Assembly: GCF_964355755.1 (NCBI RefSeq)
Contig: NC_092672.1
Span: forward strand, 12,518,501-12,582,500
Length of the DNA: 64,000 nucleotides
Reading direction: 5' to 3'
Origin: Antedon mediterranea
Lineage: Eukaryota; Echinodermata; Crinoidea; Comatulida; Antedonidae
Shown here: positions 1 to 12,220 of the stretch, piece by piece
How positions within the stretch are numbered: position 1 is the first letter of the stretch
How the letters are laid out: each line of letters opens with the position of its first letter
Position numbers and translations under genes: made by a program
The notes under the pieces: model-generated
Database searches by the model: none
What the model was told of the DNA's origin: nothing
What the model saw: the letters and a program-made list of their open reading frames with translations, nothing else

Positions 1-600
1 TTAGTAATTAACATTCATTTTGTAATTCATTAATAGTGACTGTAAACTGTAAAGAAAACACCTGATAGTAAGAAAGTAATACAACTAGCTGATTTTAACT
101 TAGACGTGCAGATGTGTTACCAATGAACATTTAAAAGCTGATTTTAACTTAGACGTGCAGAAGTGTTTAGCAATGAACATTTAAAAGCAGATTTTAACTT
201 TGAACATGTACTGTAGATGTGTTAGCAATGAACATACATTTGAAAGTATTGATGTTAGTGTCTTTTTTAATCTAAAATTTGACAGCTGTACATGGTATTT
301 ATATATCGTAATTTTTATGGTGATAGTTAATAACTATAATTAATTTAATTATTATTATTATTTAATAAAGGACGTTTAATTTATCATTTTATTACAAAAT
401 GTAATGACAAAAATAGAGATAGCCGACCAATTTGGTGCTTAGTGAACTTAATATTATTATTTTGTATACTTGATCTTGAAAATGGTTCTATGATGCTACC
501 GGTTTGCTTAAAACGAGAGCTGACTAAAATTAACTTTTTAACTACTACGAATTATAACGTCACTGATTTTTAAGTAATAATAAATCTCTGTCTACGCTAC
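1..600 (-). repeat. Ankyrin-cassette intron relic without its exon
   Basis: This stretch matches the introns of the ankyrin cassettes at 41.3-48.5 kb. Shared words, in the same order, include AGTGACTGTAAA, the TGATTTTAACTTAGACGTG and GCAATGAACAT blocks, and GATTTTTAAGTAAT near the end. Positions 88-235 hold about three imperfect 49-50-bp direct repeats. Where an ankyrin exon should begin (about 590) the homology stops, so the exon is missing. It lies on the expected side of the copy-A first exons, suggesting a second ankyrin-ROCO gene that runs off the left edge. Confidence 0.7.
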
Positions 601-1645
601 CAAACTCTATCAATAAAGCATCACATGAAATGTGACTGAACGATATCATTAGTAGAAAGGACACCAACTTGCGGGAAGCGATCCAGCACATCACCTTTTA
701 AGCCTGGTTTCCAGTCTGCGTAAGACCTGCTTCTGTTTCCGATTGAGCCATTTTCTTACGATAACGCTTGCCTTCCGATCAGTTGACCAAAAACTAAGGT
801 GGACAATGATCATGACCGCGTTGGACCGCAAAGATTAAGATCATTACATGTGCTGATTCCTTCCTTGTTGAAGTATGTCCTTCCTGACGTTAGGTCGAGT
901 TGAAATGTTTTCCTGCTTTTACAATGCATGACACGGTTAACAAGAATTTATTTATGATTGCCTATAAAATTCCGTAGGTAAATGGCATCTTTTGAAATGA
1001 AGTGCCTAACAAAACTGGACCCGCAAGGATGTACAGTACATAATTAAATGGTGATAGTCGCCGACAAAATTTAATCTTGTTGCTGACAATTTGTTTCATG
1101 ATTTTTACCCGGTTTTGAATTCCTCTTTTTCACACGTGGCTAATTGAAATGATACAAACATCAAATGATCCTATACATTTCGTTTAGATTCAAGTAAACT
1201 TTTGTGAATACTGAATTTGTAGATCTGTATGTATTTATCAAACCGCCTTCAAAAAATAATTGCGAATTCCACCAATACACTCTACGGTGAATTCACTAAA
1301 TATTGTTTATTATTAATCTATTATCTATCCCACCTTCATTCTACAATTAAAAAAGAAAATATTACGTATTTCGGGTGAACGGTTTTTAAATATTTGTTGC
1401 TTTTGTATTTTATCCTATGGGTGTCGTACTGTCTGCATTTTACCCATGTTATCATATTTTTACTATATTTATATAATAAAAAGTGACAAGAAAGACAATT
1501 TATTTTACATTTCTCAGAGCTATTTGGTATTTCATCATTATTACATTTTTCACAAATTAAAATATTGTGGTTTAGGGCCTACATAGTTATTGTCAAACAT
1601 TCTCATATACAGTACTTCATTGCCTCTTTGTGCTGTATTTCACCT
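601..1645. other. No gene recognised
   Basis: Slightly less AT-rich between about 640 and 930, but no open frame, splice pattern or repeat was recognised. Copy A of the segmental duplication starts at about 1650. Confidence 0.5.
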
Positions 1646-2340
1646 TTCCAAGCTGTGGATGCTTGCCAACGCCGCATAATTCACCCCCGTCATGTCAGTG
1701 ATCGGCTAGTTTTTACGATCCATTGTTGGGTTTACGCTTCCGAAAAAGCTGACTTCAAGTCATGTGCATCTACAGTTATCAGTTATCACCAATGTCCGCG
1801 TTTCTGTTCTTTCTCTTTATTTTCCAGTTATATGCACTTTATATATTTTATTTGTTGCTTGTATTTTAAAAGATACTAATAGATATAGATGAGAACTGAG
1901 CTAAGATGAACTATTTTAGGTTCTATTTGTTCGATTTATGATCCATTTAGTTTCGCAGCTCCTGTACATTACAGGAAAGTTTTACAGGCTATGTGCAAGC
2001 AGAATTTACACTTAGACGAACCGTTAGCATCTGAATTACGGACCAGTTGGTTAATTTCTTTCGTTCCTTTGAATGATCCAAGAAACACTTATTATTATGG
2101 TCTTTGGCCGAAATAATATAGGCCTAGGCCTACATGTGCCGGTGCCAACCCGAGGTATGGTCAATAAAGAAACACACTATATGACATTTCGGAAACTATT
2201 CTTTATTAATGTACTTTCTTACAATCCGGTGAAAACTAGAAAGAAATGCAACACAACAGGATTAAATAAAACCTACAACGTTGCTAGCCCACCGCTACAC
2301 ATTATACGGAGTATATAGGGCCTCACAATTTGGCTAGCGT

Positions 2341-3219
2341 CTAGTTCCGTTTCGCACCTGTTTTTATTTCGACTTCCTTTTGACTCCAAATTGTTAAGCA
2401 ACTTATTGTGAATACCACACCTTAAAATTGGGCCTCATAAGTACTTTTATGAAGAAGAATCACATAAAAAGTAACAAATAAATCCTTAAATTGATGATTT
2501 TACAGACATGTTTCTCGCATACCGTTCGCCGCGAATTTAGCATACTCGAAGTTCAATATTTTCCTTTCTATGGAGCGCCAAAAGAGCAACAACAATAGAT
2601 GGTTAAAACCTCAGTGGAATGCGTCTTCTTTTAATGCATTTATTATTGAAATACACGTTTAATTGTAATATATTTTGTCAATAAAAATGCTGTAACATTT
2701 TACTGCTAATAATTTGCTGTTTTCAAATAGCAACCAACCTAAGAGTAAGACTAAGAGGCATATTATTTAGATTAAGGTATACCCCTACAGTACATGTAAT
2801 ATGATGATGAATTTGTCGATTTTCATTCCTAACTAAAAAAAAGCTCCTGAAAAAACCATGTACAGTATCAACAGTAATATTTTTGTTGCATTGACAAAAT
2901 ATGATAAAATTGAACGTAATTTTCACCAATAAATGCATTAAATATACACAATTTACTGAGTTTTTAGCCCTCAATTATGATTGCTCTTTTAGCGCTCCAT
3001 AGAAACAACAACATTGAACATCGAGTATGCGAAATTCACGAACCGATGTGCGAGAAACACGTCTGTAAATTCATCAATTTAAAGGATTTATATTTTACTT
3101 TTTGTGTGATCTCCTTCGTAAAAGTATTAAAGAGGCTTAATTCTAAGGTGTGGTACTCACGATAAAGTTACTTAACCAATTTTGAGTCGAAATAAACGAC
3201 AGGTGCGAAACGGAACTAG
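2341..3219. mobile_element. Foldback element with about 240-bp inverted arms
   Basis: The left end CTAGTTCCGTTTCGCACCTG is matched in inverse at 3185-3219, and the inverted similarity continues for about 240 bp on each side (for example the GAGCGCCAAAAGAGC region near 2570 against GCTCTTTTAGCGCTC near 2985). It is absent from copy B, where the flanks are continuous near 49150. No ORF. Target duplication unclear, perhaps CTAG. Confidence 0.8.
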
Positions 3220-3462
3220 CGCCGGCCTAGAATAGGTAGGCTAGTAGGCTAGGGCTAAAATAAAATGCTCGTTTAACTATCAAATAACAAATAAACAGTA
3301 ACAAAATCTGTCTCACCACATTTGGCCAGTGTCATTAACAAACTTCTTGGAATAACAATAAATGCGTTAAAATTGAATCAAACAACAATACTAACAATTA
3401 AACTACTAGGCCTAGCTAGGCCTACTAGGCCTAGGGCCTATTTATCAACTGTGAGATTTAAA

Positions 3463-5106
3463 CAGCGTTGCCAGCGATAAAATTTAAATTATGCCGTATC
3501 CTGTCTCAAATAATGCCAGATTGGAAAAAATAATGCCAGATCCCCAAAATTAGGCCCTAAACAGCGCCACCAACGGTTGTATGTCTAATAAACGTTTGTA
3601 AAACCCCAACTGACACAAAATAGGGCCTAAATTGTATCCCTATGTCGTTCAAAAATTGTATTTTTAGTTTTGTGAGTAATAACTAATAATTCTAAAAATA
3701 TGGGGTGCGAAAATGGTAATTGCAAATGAAACAAACACCAACCCACGAACCCTTCTCCCCCCCCACCCCCCAAAAAAAACCTGTTACAGCCATGGAAATT
3801 TAGAATTTTTGAGCTGAAATATGAGAGCTGCTCGATCTTTGCACTTAATTTCAAATATGAAAGGATCTTAGCCCACCATAATTAGAAAATGGCAATTATA
3901 ATTTAAAATAGGAAATAAAAATATATATTAAGTGTCTCCAGGACCTCAGCCCCACCATGGTTGATAAGAAAATTTTGAAAAATGCTGATTTAAATGCCAC
4001 TTAATTTAAAATATGAAATAAAAATATATTTATTAGTGTCTCCGGGATCTTAGCCCACCATAGTTCGAAAATGGCAATTATAATTGAAAATACAGTAGGA
4101 AATCAAAATATATATTAAGTGTCTCCAGGACTCAGCCCCACCATGGTTGGGACTGGAGGTACAAACATTTGGAAAAATAGAGCTGCTCAATGGCCGGAAA
4201 TGGCACTTAATTTCAGATATGAAATAAAAATATATTTATTAGTACCTCCAGGATCTTAGCCCACCATAGTTCGAAAATGGCAATTATAATTTAAAATAGG
4301 AAATAAAAATATATATTAAGTGTCTCCAGGACCTCAGCTCCACCATGGCTGGTGCTGAGGTAAGAAAATTTGGAAAAATAGAGCTGCTCAATGGGCGGAA
4401 ATGGCACTTAATTTGAAATAAAAATCTCGCCCACTACTGGGGCTGAGAGGTGAAGAACATTTGGAAAAATAGGGTTGCTACGACGATTCAAATGGAACAT
4501 AATTTGAAATATGGAAAACAAATTCTCTAGAAGAAATTCTTTTTAAAATTAGAGCTTCTAAGTTACCAGAAATTGACATTTTAAGGGTTGGGGTAGGGGT
4601 GCGGCCGCTTTATAATTATGAACTGAAAAAACAAAACCCCTTTCATAATGTTTTCGTTCAATTGTCTCTATATCTGGGGATCCAATAACCTGCATGAACT
4701 CTGAAATAGAGCAACATAATTGGCCAATAGCTAGCCTCTTCGGATTTGTTGTACTGCCTATAATATCGCACACACGGTAGTTTTCGAGCAGCCTTCCTAT
4801 CCGAAGAGTCGATTAAGTCCGAAACGAAAGGATGGAAGAACTACTGTATTGTACGGAAAACCCGAACAGATCTGTTTTGTACGATATGATATTGTATAAG
4901 GTGATAATATGTATTAAATTGCAAGATTTATAAACAAAATATTTTAATTTTGTTCTGTGAAATATTATTTTTTTGGTTGTTCAAAAAACACAAAATTATG
5001 CCAGATTATGCTAAAAACGGCTAAATAATGCCGCGGCATTATGCCAGATGCCGTGGGCCTCCAAATAATGCCAAAAAGCATAATAATGCCAGAAATGGCA
5101 ACTATG
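3463..5106. mobile_element. Nonautonomous hAT-like element
   Basis: A 1,644-bp insertion with 8-bp target duplication GATTTAAA at 3455-3462 and 5107-5114. Ends are CAGCGTTGCCA and (inverted) CATAGTTGCCA, the C-A-G-n-G-T-T-G-C-C-A form of hAT terminal repeats. Many AATGCCAG-type words lie just inside both ends, as expected for subterminal transposase-binding sites. Copy B and the third copy at 63.0 kb lack it. No transposase ORF. Confidence 0.88.
3860..4440 (+). repeat. Tandem repeat inside the hAT-like element
   Basis: About three units of 180-205 bp. Each contains GGATCTTAGCCCACCATA, then GAAAATGGCAATTATAAT, then TTAAGTGTCTCCAGGAC and a CCACCATGG block. They probably arose by unequal exchange within the element. 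Confidence 0.75.
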
Positions 5107-5114
5107 GATTTAAA

Positions 5115-6480
5115 TGCGCTGCATGCTTGCCGTTAAATAATTATAGAGGGGGTAGTTTCAATAAACTTTGGCGCAGACGGCTACAATGTATATAGAGTGC
5201 GTTTAACAATATTTTCTGAGCTTAAATGAGATCAGTATTTGTAGTAGACATAAGGACAATATATTTTAATTTAGATGGATTATTTGTGTAAGAGGAAAAC
5301 ATACTTAGTTCTACTATCTGAATAAACTAAAGGGAATTTATCTTCAATTGATTGTAGAGAGCATAATTTTCATAGTTTATCATTAGGCTACTATTAGGCC
5401 TAATACGATTCCATCTTCCTTTTTCTAGTTATAATATTCCTAGTCTTTGTTTAGTCACAATGTGTCTATGTTTGTAATTTTAATTAAGTATTCTTCCGTT
5501 CCAACATAATTTATATTGATTGCGTGTGAAATATTGGAGCTATAGAGAGTGTAACCTATTATCTCATAGAATTGTGTCGTTCAATAAGCCTCGCCTTTGT
5601 AAATTTTGAAATAAAAAATATTGTTGACCTGTTGAGCATGCCATGTTGCCAAATCCATTTATAGGCCTACATAATAAGTTTTACATCATTCACCCAAATC
5701 GCTCATTTTGTTGCACTTTTCTATGTTGAAAATCATAACATTGTTTAATGATTTGTTCATAATCTATTTGGCTTACTCTCAGCCACTAACGAATTCAATT
5801 AATGATACTTTGAGTTTGGATAGGGAATTCTCGATATTCTCCACTCACTGCATCACTTGGTGCAAAACTTTCTATTCCTAAAAGATATTTTTATTCTAAA
5901 ATCAAAATATAATCCAAGTGGTATGAAGACATTGTTCATCTGCTGGAAAACTACAAGTCAGTCGATGCTACAAACCACAAGGAAATTCATTATATCTCAG
6001 ATGGTAGTGAAGTAGTATGTGGTCAATGCACGTATTTAAGATTGATGACTCATGATAATATTCCTTCTATTTCTCTACTATTAGCTAACGCCAAAGTTAC
6101 CCCAGCTAAAAAAAACAAGGTATCAAGTGTATGTAGCTAACCGGGTACAACAAATCAACGATGCAACTTCCATAGAAAACATCTTCTAATCCGAGTGATA
6201 TAGTCAGTAGAGCCGTGCGTGCTGACAGTAAGCAATCACATACCGGATGGGTGAGTAGTTCAACACTTCTTCACCAGGTACAAAACAAAGGCGGTTGGCC
6301 GAAATCGATGACGAATTGCGTATAAGGTAGTTGCTTCAGAACTAAAATATATTCGCTCATTCCACACTAATGTTGACAAAGTTGCTTCAGAATGGGTTTA
6401 TAACAGACAGATAAAATGAACTATAAATCACATTAAATGTATTGAATGTTCATTCCCCTTAAAGGAACCAACACGTAGTA
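5115..6480. other. Noncoding single-copy part of the duplication
   Basis: Aligns with 50365-51750 of copy B with many small differences. No open frame or splice-flanked exon is conserved between the two copies, which argues against a gene here. Confidence 0.6.
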
Positions 6481-6482
6481 AG

Positions 6483-7082
6483 GCATATTTTTCACGCTGC
6501 TGCTCTAGCCCGCTACTACGTCACACGAGATGACTCATTAATTAGATGAAATCAAGCAGCAGTTATAGTACTACACTTTGACATTTTTGTTAAAATGGAA
6601 ACTCCACTATAATTTATAGGTAGCAGCTGCATTTCTGGTATTTATGAGTCCCATGACAATACTGTATTTCACTGTCAGATCATTGAATTATTATCAAAAC
6701 AGTCCATGAAAGTTTTTGTTTGTAATATGATACTTCACACTTGAAGTATCTAAGGCCTGATGAAGTGACCCCCAGACTTGACCTTAGCAATAAAATAAAC
6801 TAAATTGAGTCTGTTTCATATCAAAGTTATTCACTTCTGTAACAAAATTCACATTATAGAAAGAGAAAAGAAACGTTTAATTATAACTAAAAAACCACAT
6901 TGTCTGACACTGACAGACAATTGAAGTATTTGGTAATTACATTTTTTCAGGTAAAATAACTATTATGTGACAATAAAATGACACATTCAAAAACAAATTT
7001 GAAATAAAAAAATATTTTTCAGAGGGACAATATATCTTTAAAACTGTTACTCAATAAGCGAGGAGCGTTTTTTGTAAGAAAT
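6483..7082. mobile_element. Copy A-specific insert of unknown type
   Basis: Copy B is continuous from the CACGTAG word (about 51750) to TAGGCCTATCAATGG (about 51770), whereas copy A has about 600 extra bases here. I see no convincing terminal repeats or target duplication. It may be an unclassified insertion or a sequence deleted from copy B. Confidence 0.45.
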
Positions 7083-7120
7083 ATTTCTTGTTTAGATATG
7101 CCTATCAATGGTAAACTTAA

Positions 7121-8730
7121 AGGGGGGTTCCGGGTTTAAAATGAATAGTAAAAAATGTAAAATATATTTGTTTGTCTCTTGAACGGTAAAAGTTTCAATT
7201 TATATAAGCGCCCAGTGAAGCAGAACGAAGGCTGTGAAATGAGGCCAGATTACAAGTGCAGCTACGGCAAAATCACACTGTGGTTACAGAATAGGAAATT
7301 CGTGAAATGGTCAATCTTCCGACGACTCGTTATCATTAACCATATCAATTACTTGTAAAATTATACTTATCTGATGTAATTTTAGTCGGTCTTCCCATTT
7401 ATAAAGTCAATTTTCTATGAAAATCCATCAAAACAGTGAAAAATTAGATAAGTTTGCACTTTACGTTTGCCGATTTTCGCACTGACTTAGGGAAAGCCTT
7501 CAAAATCAATGAAGCGTAACGTATACATTCCTGCTGCTGAGAGCGAGGAGAGCGAGACGACGATACACGTGCTCTCTCTGCCATGCCTGGCATCGTCACG
7601 TGATAAGCAGATACAGTATACAATACCAAACTGGTCGGGTCGAGTATACCCCGTCTATAATCACAACATGAACGATGACGTACAGTATTTGATTGAAGGT
7701 CGACTCAACCTACCGGAATGGTATAGATAATATAGCTCGAATGAGAGAGAATATTTGTAAAAGTACAGCAGTATTGCTAATTTTAACAAGTGTAGCCTAT
7801 AATAGTAAAAGGCCTGGTAGTATCAATTCGCATAGGGTCTACTACACTAGCTAGCTCAATTTTTAACTGGGCCGGATCGGCTAGGTCTCCTTCCTACTAC
7901 CGGTCTACTTGCTTGATGCAGTATCCGCTTTTTTGGAGAGTAAACTAGGCCTACTTATTAGACGATCGGGACACCATACGTGCGGACGGCGATCGGACCT
8001 TGTTTTGCCTCAATATTTACAGCCGATTTTTGTAGAACGTTTTAGGTTTAGATTGTTTAGGAGTTTGGTTGATAGGATGGGTTTGGAATCGTGACTGAGT
8101 TTTGTTATTTATGGGCCAATCGTTTAGTAATAGGCTAGCTAGGCCCATGAATGATGGCCCCAATGTTTTAACGTAGCCATCGTAGCATGGAATCCCTAGT
8201 CAGAAATGGCTCTCACCCCGGCATGAATAAAATGATTTAGGCTAGGCCTAGCCTAGTACGTGAAGCCGATATACGATCTGTACTATTAATTCGAGGTATA
8301 AAAATAGTATAATTTATGACTCCGAATCTGTACTAAATTTTGTATTTCATTAAATGTCAAATAAATATATGCTACTACTGTTATTATTACACTTTAGACC
8401 TAGCTTAGCAAATCTACAAAAAATGTATTTCACAATGATCGGGTGCCATGGCCGTCGTTTGACAGAGGAGAGAGAACAACGTAAGCTTGACGTCGCGAGT
8501 TTGGAATCCACTGATGACGTGCTTTTGTGAATATCTCATGAATATTAATGAGCTTCCCTAAGCTGCTGAAAAACAGACTTTCCATGAGTTTACCCTAAAA
8601 TGTATATGAAATTTAATTTTTTTAATTTCTCGTTATTACTTCTTCATTCTGACATGTCTATATTGTTATAATATTTTTTATTTAATAAATAAACGATATT
8701 TAAAAGCAATTTTAAACCCAGAATCCCCCT
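7121..8730. mobile_element. Nonautonomous piggyBac-like element (TTAA target)
   Basis: A 1,610-bp insertion between TTAA at 7117-7120 and TTAA at 8731-8734. Copy B has a single TTAA at the same place (near 51790). Terminal inverted repeats are AGGGGGGTTCCGGGTTTAAA and AGGGGGATTCTGGGTTTAAA. TTAA duplication with a run of G in the ends is piggyBac-like. Short open frames inside look random; no transposase. Confidence 0.85.
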
Positions 8731-9230
8731 TTAACAGTGATATAAGACAACAAAACACATACAATAATTTAATATGAAAAGATTGGTGTAACTATTGCAA
8801 GGAGCCATGTAACGGCAGTATGTGTAACTGAGTTAATGATTATGTAATTGTTGTTGAAGATAAAAACCATGTTAGCCTACGTATATTTGAAATCTCACTA
8901 GCTAGTGTAGTTAGTTGAGACGATTCTATCGTTAGATGTATTGCGATTTCTAAATGTATGTTATGTCTATACTATTATACAATAAATTACCTCCATTGTG
9001 GCATGATTACACGCATTCTGTCTTTCTATTACGTTTTATCTCAACTCAAAGAAGTGGCAAGTGAGACCGTAGTTATAGTATAGAGTAGATTGTTTGTTTG
9101 TTATTGGTTCTTAGTAATGTTGTCATACATTATATAAACGTTTTCGTGTTTTTCACCCTTGAGGTTACCGTAAACATGGTGATGATTTATATCATATTCA
9201 AATTCAAATAAATATAGTTTCTATACCTTA

Positions 9231-10193
9231 TTAGTCTGGGTTCCAGACGGAGTTTTGTCTTAATATTAGTAAAAAGATAAATATTTTGGCACATATGGCG
9301 TTTCATACGTATACTACTTGATTTTGGATACTCCGTCTGGGGAAACACGCACAAGTCACGTGGTTTGACACCAAGAATTCTTGGTGCATACGATTATCCG
9401 GTTGACTAGTTTCAGCTGCATGCGATTGGCTACTCACTCGTACACCGTTTTAATATTCATATTTCAGAATTTCAAAGACTCAACAACAAAGATGATGCGC
9501 ATGCGCTATGTTACGTTTAGACAACGTGTACTTGGGTACATTTATGAAAGTTTCTGAAGGCTAGACATTATTTTATATGCCTAGTAGTCTGGTAAACATT
9601 TGATGGGATTTTTCCCAAGAACATGAAAACTCGTGATATGATAGGCAAGCTTCTCCGCAAATCAAACATTGAATGGATCATTTATTACGCGGAGATAATT
9701 TTGATTTAATTCCCACCCAGACCCTGTCCTGTTCTGTGTGGTGGTGTAGCCCTGTTGTTGTGTGCCGCCGGTGGTGGTATGTAGGCCTACTTTATTGGCG
9801 TTTTATTTGGCAGGTCATACGTGCGAATTGAGTAGGACCTACGAAAGAGGCCTAGGCCAAGGACTAAACAATTAATAAACAAAACAACTTGGCATTACGA
9901 TTTTATATTTCAACAGTCTCGATCGTACATTCAGCACTGTACGTACTCGATCTTTTTCATTTTGAAACAAAATGATCATTGGTTGATTCGAAATCCATAT
10001 TTACATACCGCCCGCCCCATATAGCCAAATACGGTATGATAAACTACGTCATTCTTATCGGATGTTTGCGGTCTGCAAATCGATTTCTATACGTGTTTCA
10101 CAAGTCTGTATTTTCAGACAAAAATCGCGGTCGAAATAAAAACAAATAGGCCTAAATAAAAAAAAAAGATAATACAGACTTGGGGCATGTCTA
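9231..10193. mobile_element. DNA transposon insert with 8-bp target duplication
   Basis: A 963-bp insertion in copy A flanked by ATACCTTA at 9223-9230 and 10194-10201; copy B has one ATACCTTA (about 54776-54783). Ends are TTAGTCTGGGTTCCAGAC and, inverted, TAGACATGCCCCAAGTCTG, only loosely matching, so the superfamily is uncertain (hAT or P-like). It landed 4 nt inside the intron next to the paralogous cap exon. Confidence 0.75.
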
Positions 10194-10197
10194 ATAC

Positions 10198-10291
10198 CTT
10201 ATCTACGGAGTTCACAAGATGTGGATATGTTTTACATATTTCTTCAATTTCTTCCAAATATCCATATCCTACAGTTCTTAGCAATACGTTT
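10198..10291 (-). CDS. Paralogous N-terminal ankyrin-cap exon (copy A)
   Basis: A 94-nt exon homologous to 54780-54876. It encodes NVLLRTVGYGYLEEIEEICK followed by the same HLVNSVDK ending. Acceptor TTTATTTCCAG and donor GTATTA are intact, though the donor is followed immediately by a transposon. The open frame and conserved protein sequence indicate it was coding recently. Its downstream ankyrin exons would lie beyond position 1. Confidence 0.65.
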
Positions 10292-10380
10292 CTGGAAATA
10301 AAGAAGATAAAAATGAATCATGGCAAGAATACTCGGTCGATGATGTTAATATGTTTGCTTGTCATGTTTCTAAACAATAA

Positions 10381-11668
10381 TCTATATATAAATTTACGTA
10401 AGGGCAAAATTCGGTAAATCGCGCTTTACTTCTAGAATTTTTACTCGATGGAATATAAAGTTGGTTCGTACTTTCGGTACTGATTTTAACCACCTGATGT
10501 AACCCTGTTTACTAATTAAATGGAGTTAGATAATTAGTTATTGACGATTAAAACGAATTTAGGTTCAACGATTTGCCCCGAATAGGGGTGTTTTCTGATC
10601 GTGGTATACACTGTCTAATGGATGTCCAACTTGAAAAATACCCGCACACAATAATACGAGGACGCTTCGCATTTTCCTATCTCCTTCTACGATAATTGTC
10701 TTTAATAGCTGAAAACCGGTTGAACTGCTCGAGTATAGCATCATAATGTTGAAGACAGGCCGATTTTCTTTAAAAAATACTATTTTGATAGATTTAATTT
10801 ACGTTTTTACAAATGTATTTATTTGCGATGAATGGAACATTCCAATCTCTCAGTCTGCCAGTTTGGTTTAACACAAGTAGGTAAATTTATGAGCCCTTGG
10901 AGAATAAACTTGCAATACTTTGACAATACAGTACTGCAAATACCTATGAACCATTTTTGGTCGTCATTTGAATCGAACATTACTGTGAATACTGTTAGAT
11001 GTAAAAAAATATATAGAAACATTTCTTACTGTGAATACTGTTAGATGTAAAAAATATATACAAATAAACTGTATTACTGTGATTATGGGTAGGCTCTACT
11101 GTTAGATATATAAACACGTAATATACAAATAAACTTTATTACTGACAGTTGCTTCTCAACGTTTGCATTAATTAATAATTACAAAAAATATTACATGTAC
11201 TTTACTATTTCAATTAGACAGTGACAGTTTTAACAACGTATTAAATCGCAAATGTTTTACTATATTTAGTCACCGTTAGTGGTATATTATTTATAGGCCT
11301 ATAAAAAAGGAAAACAATATTTCGTTACTAACGTGGATAAAAAATTGTTCCTCTTTGTACCTATCCTCTTTCCCATCCCTCAACCCTAATTGGGTTTCTT
11401 TAAATGAATAAACAATTTGGACTCATTTTGTGGTAAGTTTCTCTTTCGGAAGTAATTCCCAGGGTGCTAATTTTGGTTGACTACATAAATCATTTTGCCT
11501 ACTTATTTGTTTCTGTAAACGACAATGTATTATAGTCCTGCGGTACGTGCATTTGAAATCGCCAGATGTTTTACCCTGAAATTACTGTGTATTCGAGAAC
11601 CATCTGTGGGCACGACAGTAAATTGTATTTACTAGATGGTACGCTCGCTTCGCTCGCGTACCATCTAG
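10381..11668 (+). mobile_element. Nonautonomous Helitron, copy H1
   Basis: Begins TCTATATATAAATTTACG after an A and ends CCATCTAG before a T, with a hairpin near the 3' end: Helitron structure, A^T insertion, no target duplication. Copy B shows the empty site near 54967 (AATAATAA joined directly to TAAATAC). No Rep/helicase ORF. The 3' hairpin is inverted relative to H2 and followed by an inverted repeat with host flank. Confidence 0.85.
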
Positions 11669-11784
11669 TAAATACAATTTTCTTTGAACTATTTAACATA
11701 TTATACGTTTGTTGGGTATAAAATATAAAGCTTACTTTGCCATTTAAAAAATGCAGTCCCCCTCAGTTTGAAGATATAACTTAT

Positions 11785-11834
11785 TCATCCATTGAAAGAA
11801 GTGCACTCTGTAGTTGCCAATCATTCAGTGGTTG
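11785..11834 (-). pseudogene. Paralogous start exon with lost donor (copy A)
   Basis: Homologous to 55086-55134. It reads QPLNDWQLQSALLSMDE in frame with the downstream exon at 10198-10291, but the donor GTAAGTT of copy B is ATAAGTT here, giving an in-frame stop if not spliced. It contains the same ATGGATGA start. The paralogous gene is probably inactive, or starts elsewhere. Confidence 0.55.
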
Positions 11835-12220
11835 CTGAAAAATGAAACATAAACTTTAAGCATAATGTATTTTTATTATTTTATTTTCTGTTCATTTTTC
11901 AATATTTCAATATTTTGCAATACTTGAAGTTCTTCTTCTAATATTTCATATTAAATTGAAAACTGAAGAGTAAACAAAAATGAAATACATTTGTATATTT
12001 TAGGCCTAATTGTCTTAGAAGAAATTACAAGAATTGAAATTTATTCGAGTAGGGCAACCATAAACGGCTTTGTTCTAATATTATATCATTTACAATTTTA
12101 GTATTTTTGTCAAAGCATTGTACCAATCATTTAATAAAAACATGTTAGGATTTATATACATTTTTCAAGTTTGTATTTTAACATAAATTATATAATTCTC
12201 GGTTGGAGCTAATACCAAAG

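Larger units (their letters stand above)
1650..12220 (+). repeat. Segmental duplication, copy A
   Basis: Colinear with 48609-55270 (copy B). Matching pairs include 1661-1870 with 48609-48830, 1900-2330 with 48840-49150, 3230-3460 with 49150-49365, 5115-6480 with 50365-51750, 8735-8990 with 51785-52010, 8970-9215 with 54215-54430, 10195-10380 with 54778-54965, and 11680-12215 with 54970-55265. Gaps in the alignment are transposon insertions specific to one copy. The single-copy stretches hold no coding sequence except two exons of the paralogous gene. Confidence 0.88.

Noticed and set aside
1565-1879. Plus-strand open frame of 104 codons
   Set aside because: Not preserved in the duplicate at 48.6 kb, where the frame is different and shorter.
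7509-7730. Open frame of 73 codons, plus strand
   Set aside because: Lies within the nonautonomous piggyBac-like element; no transposase or known-protein features.
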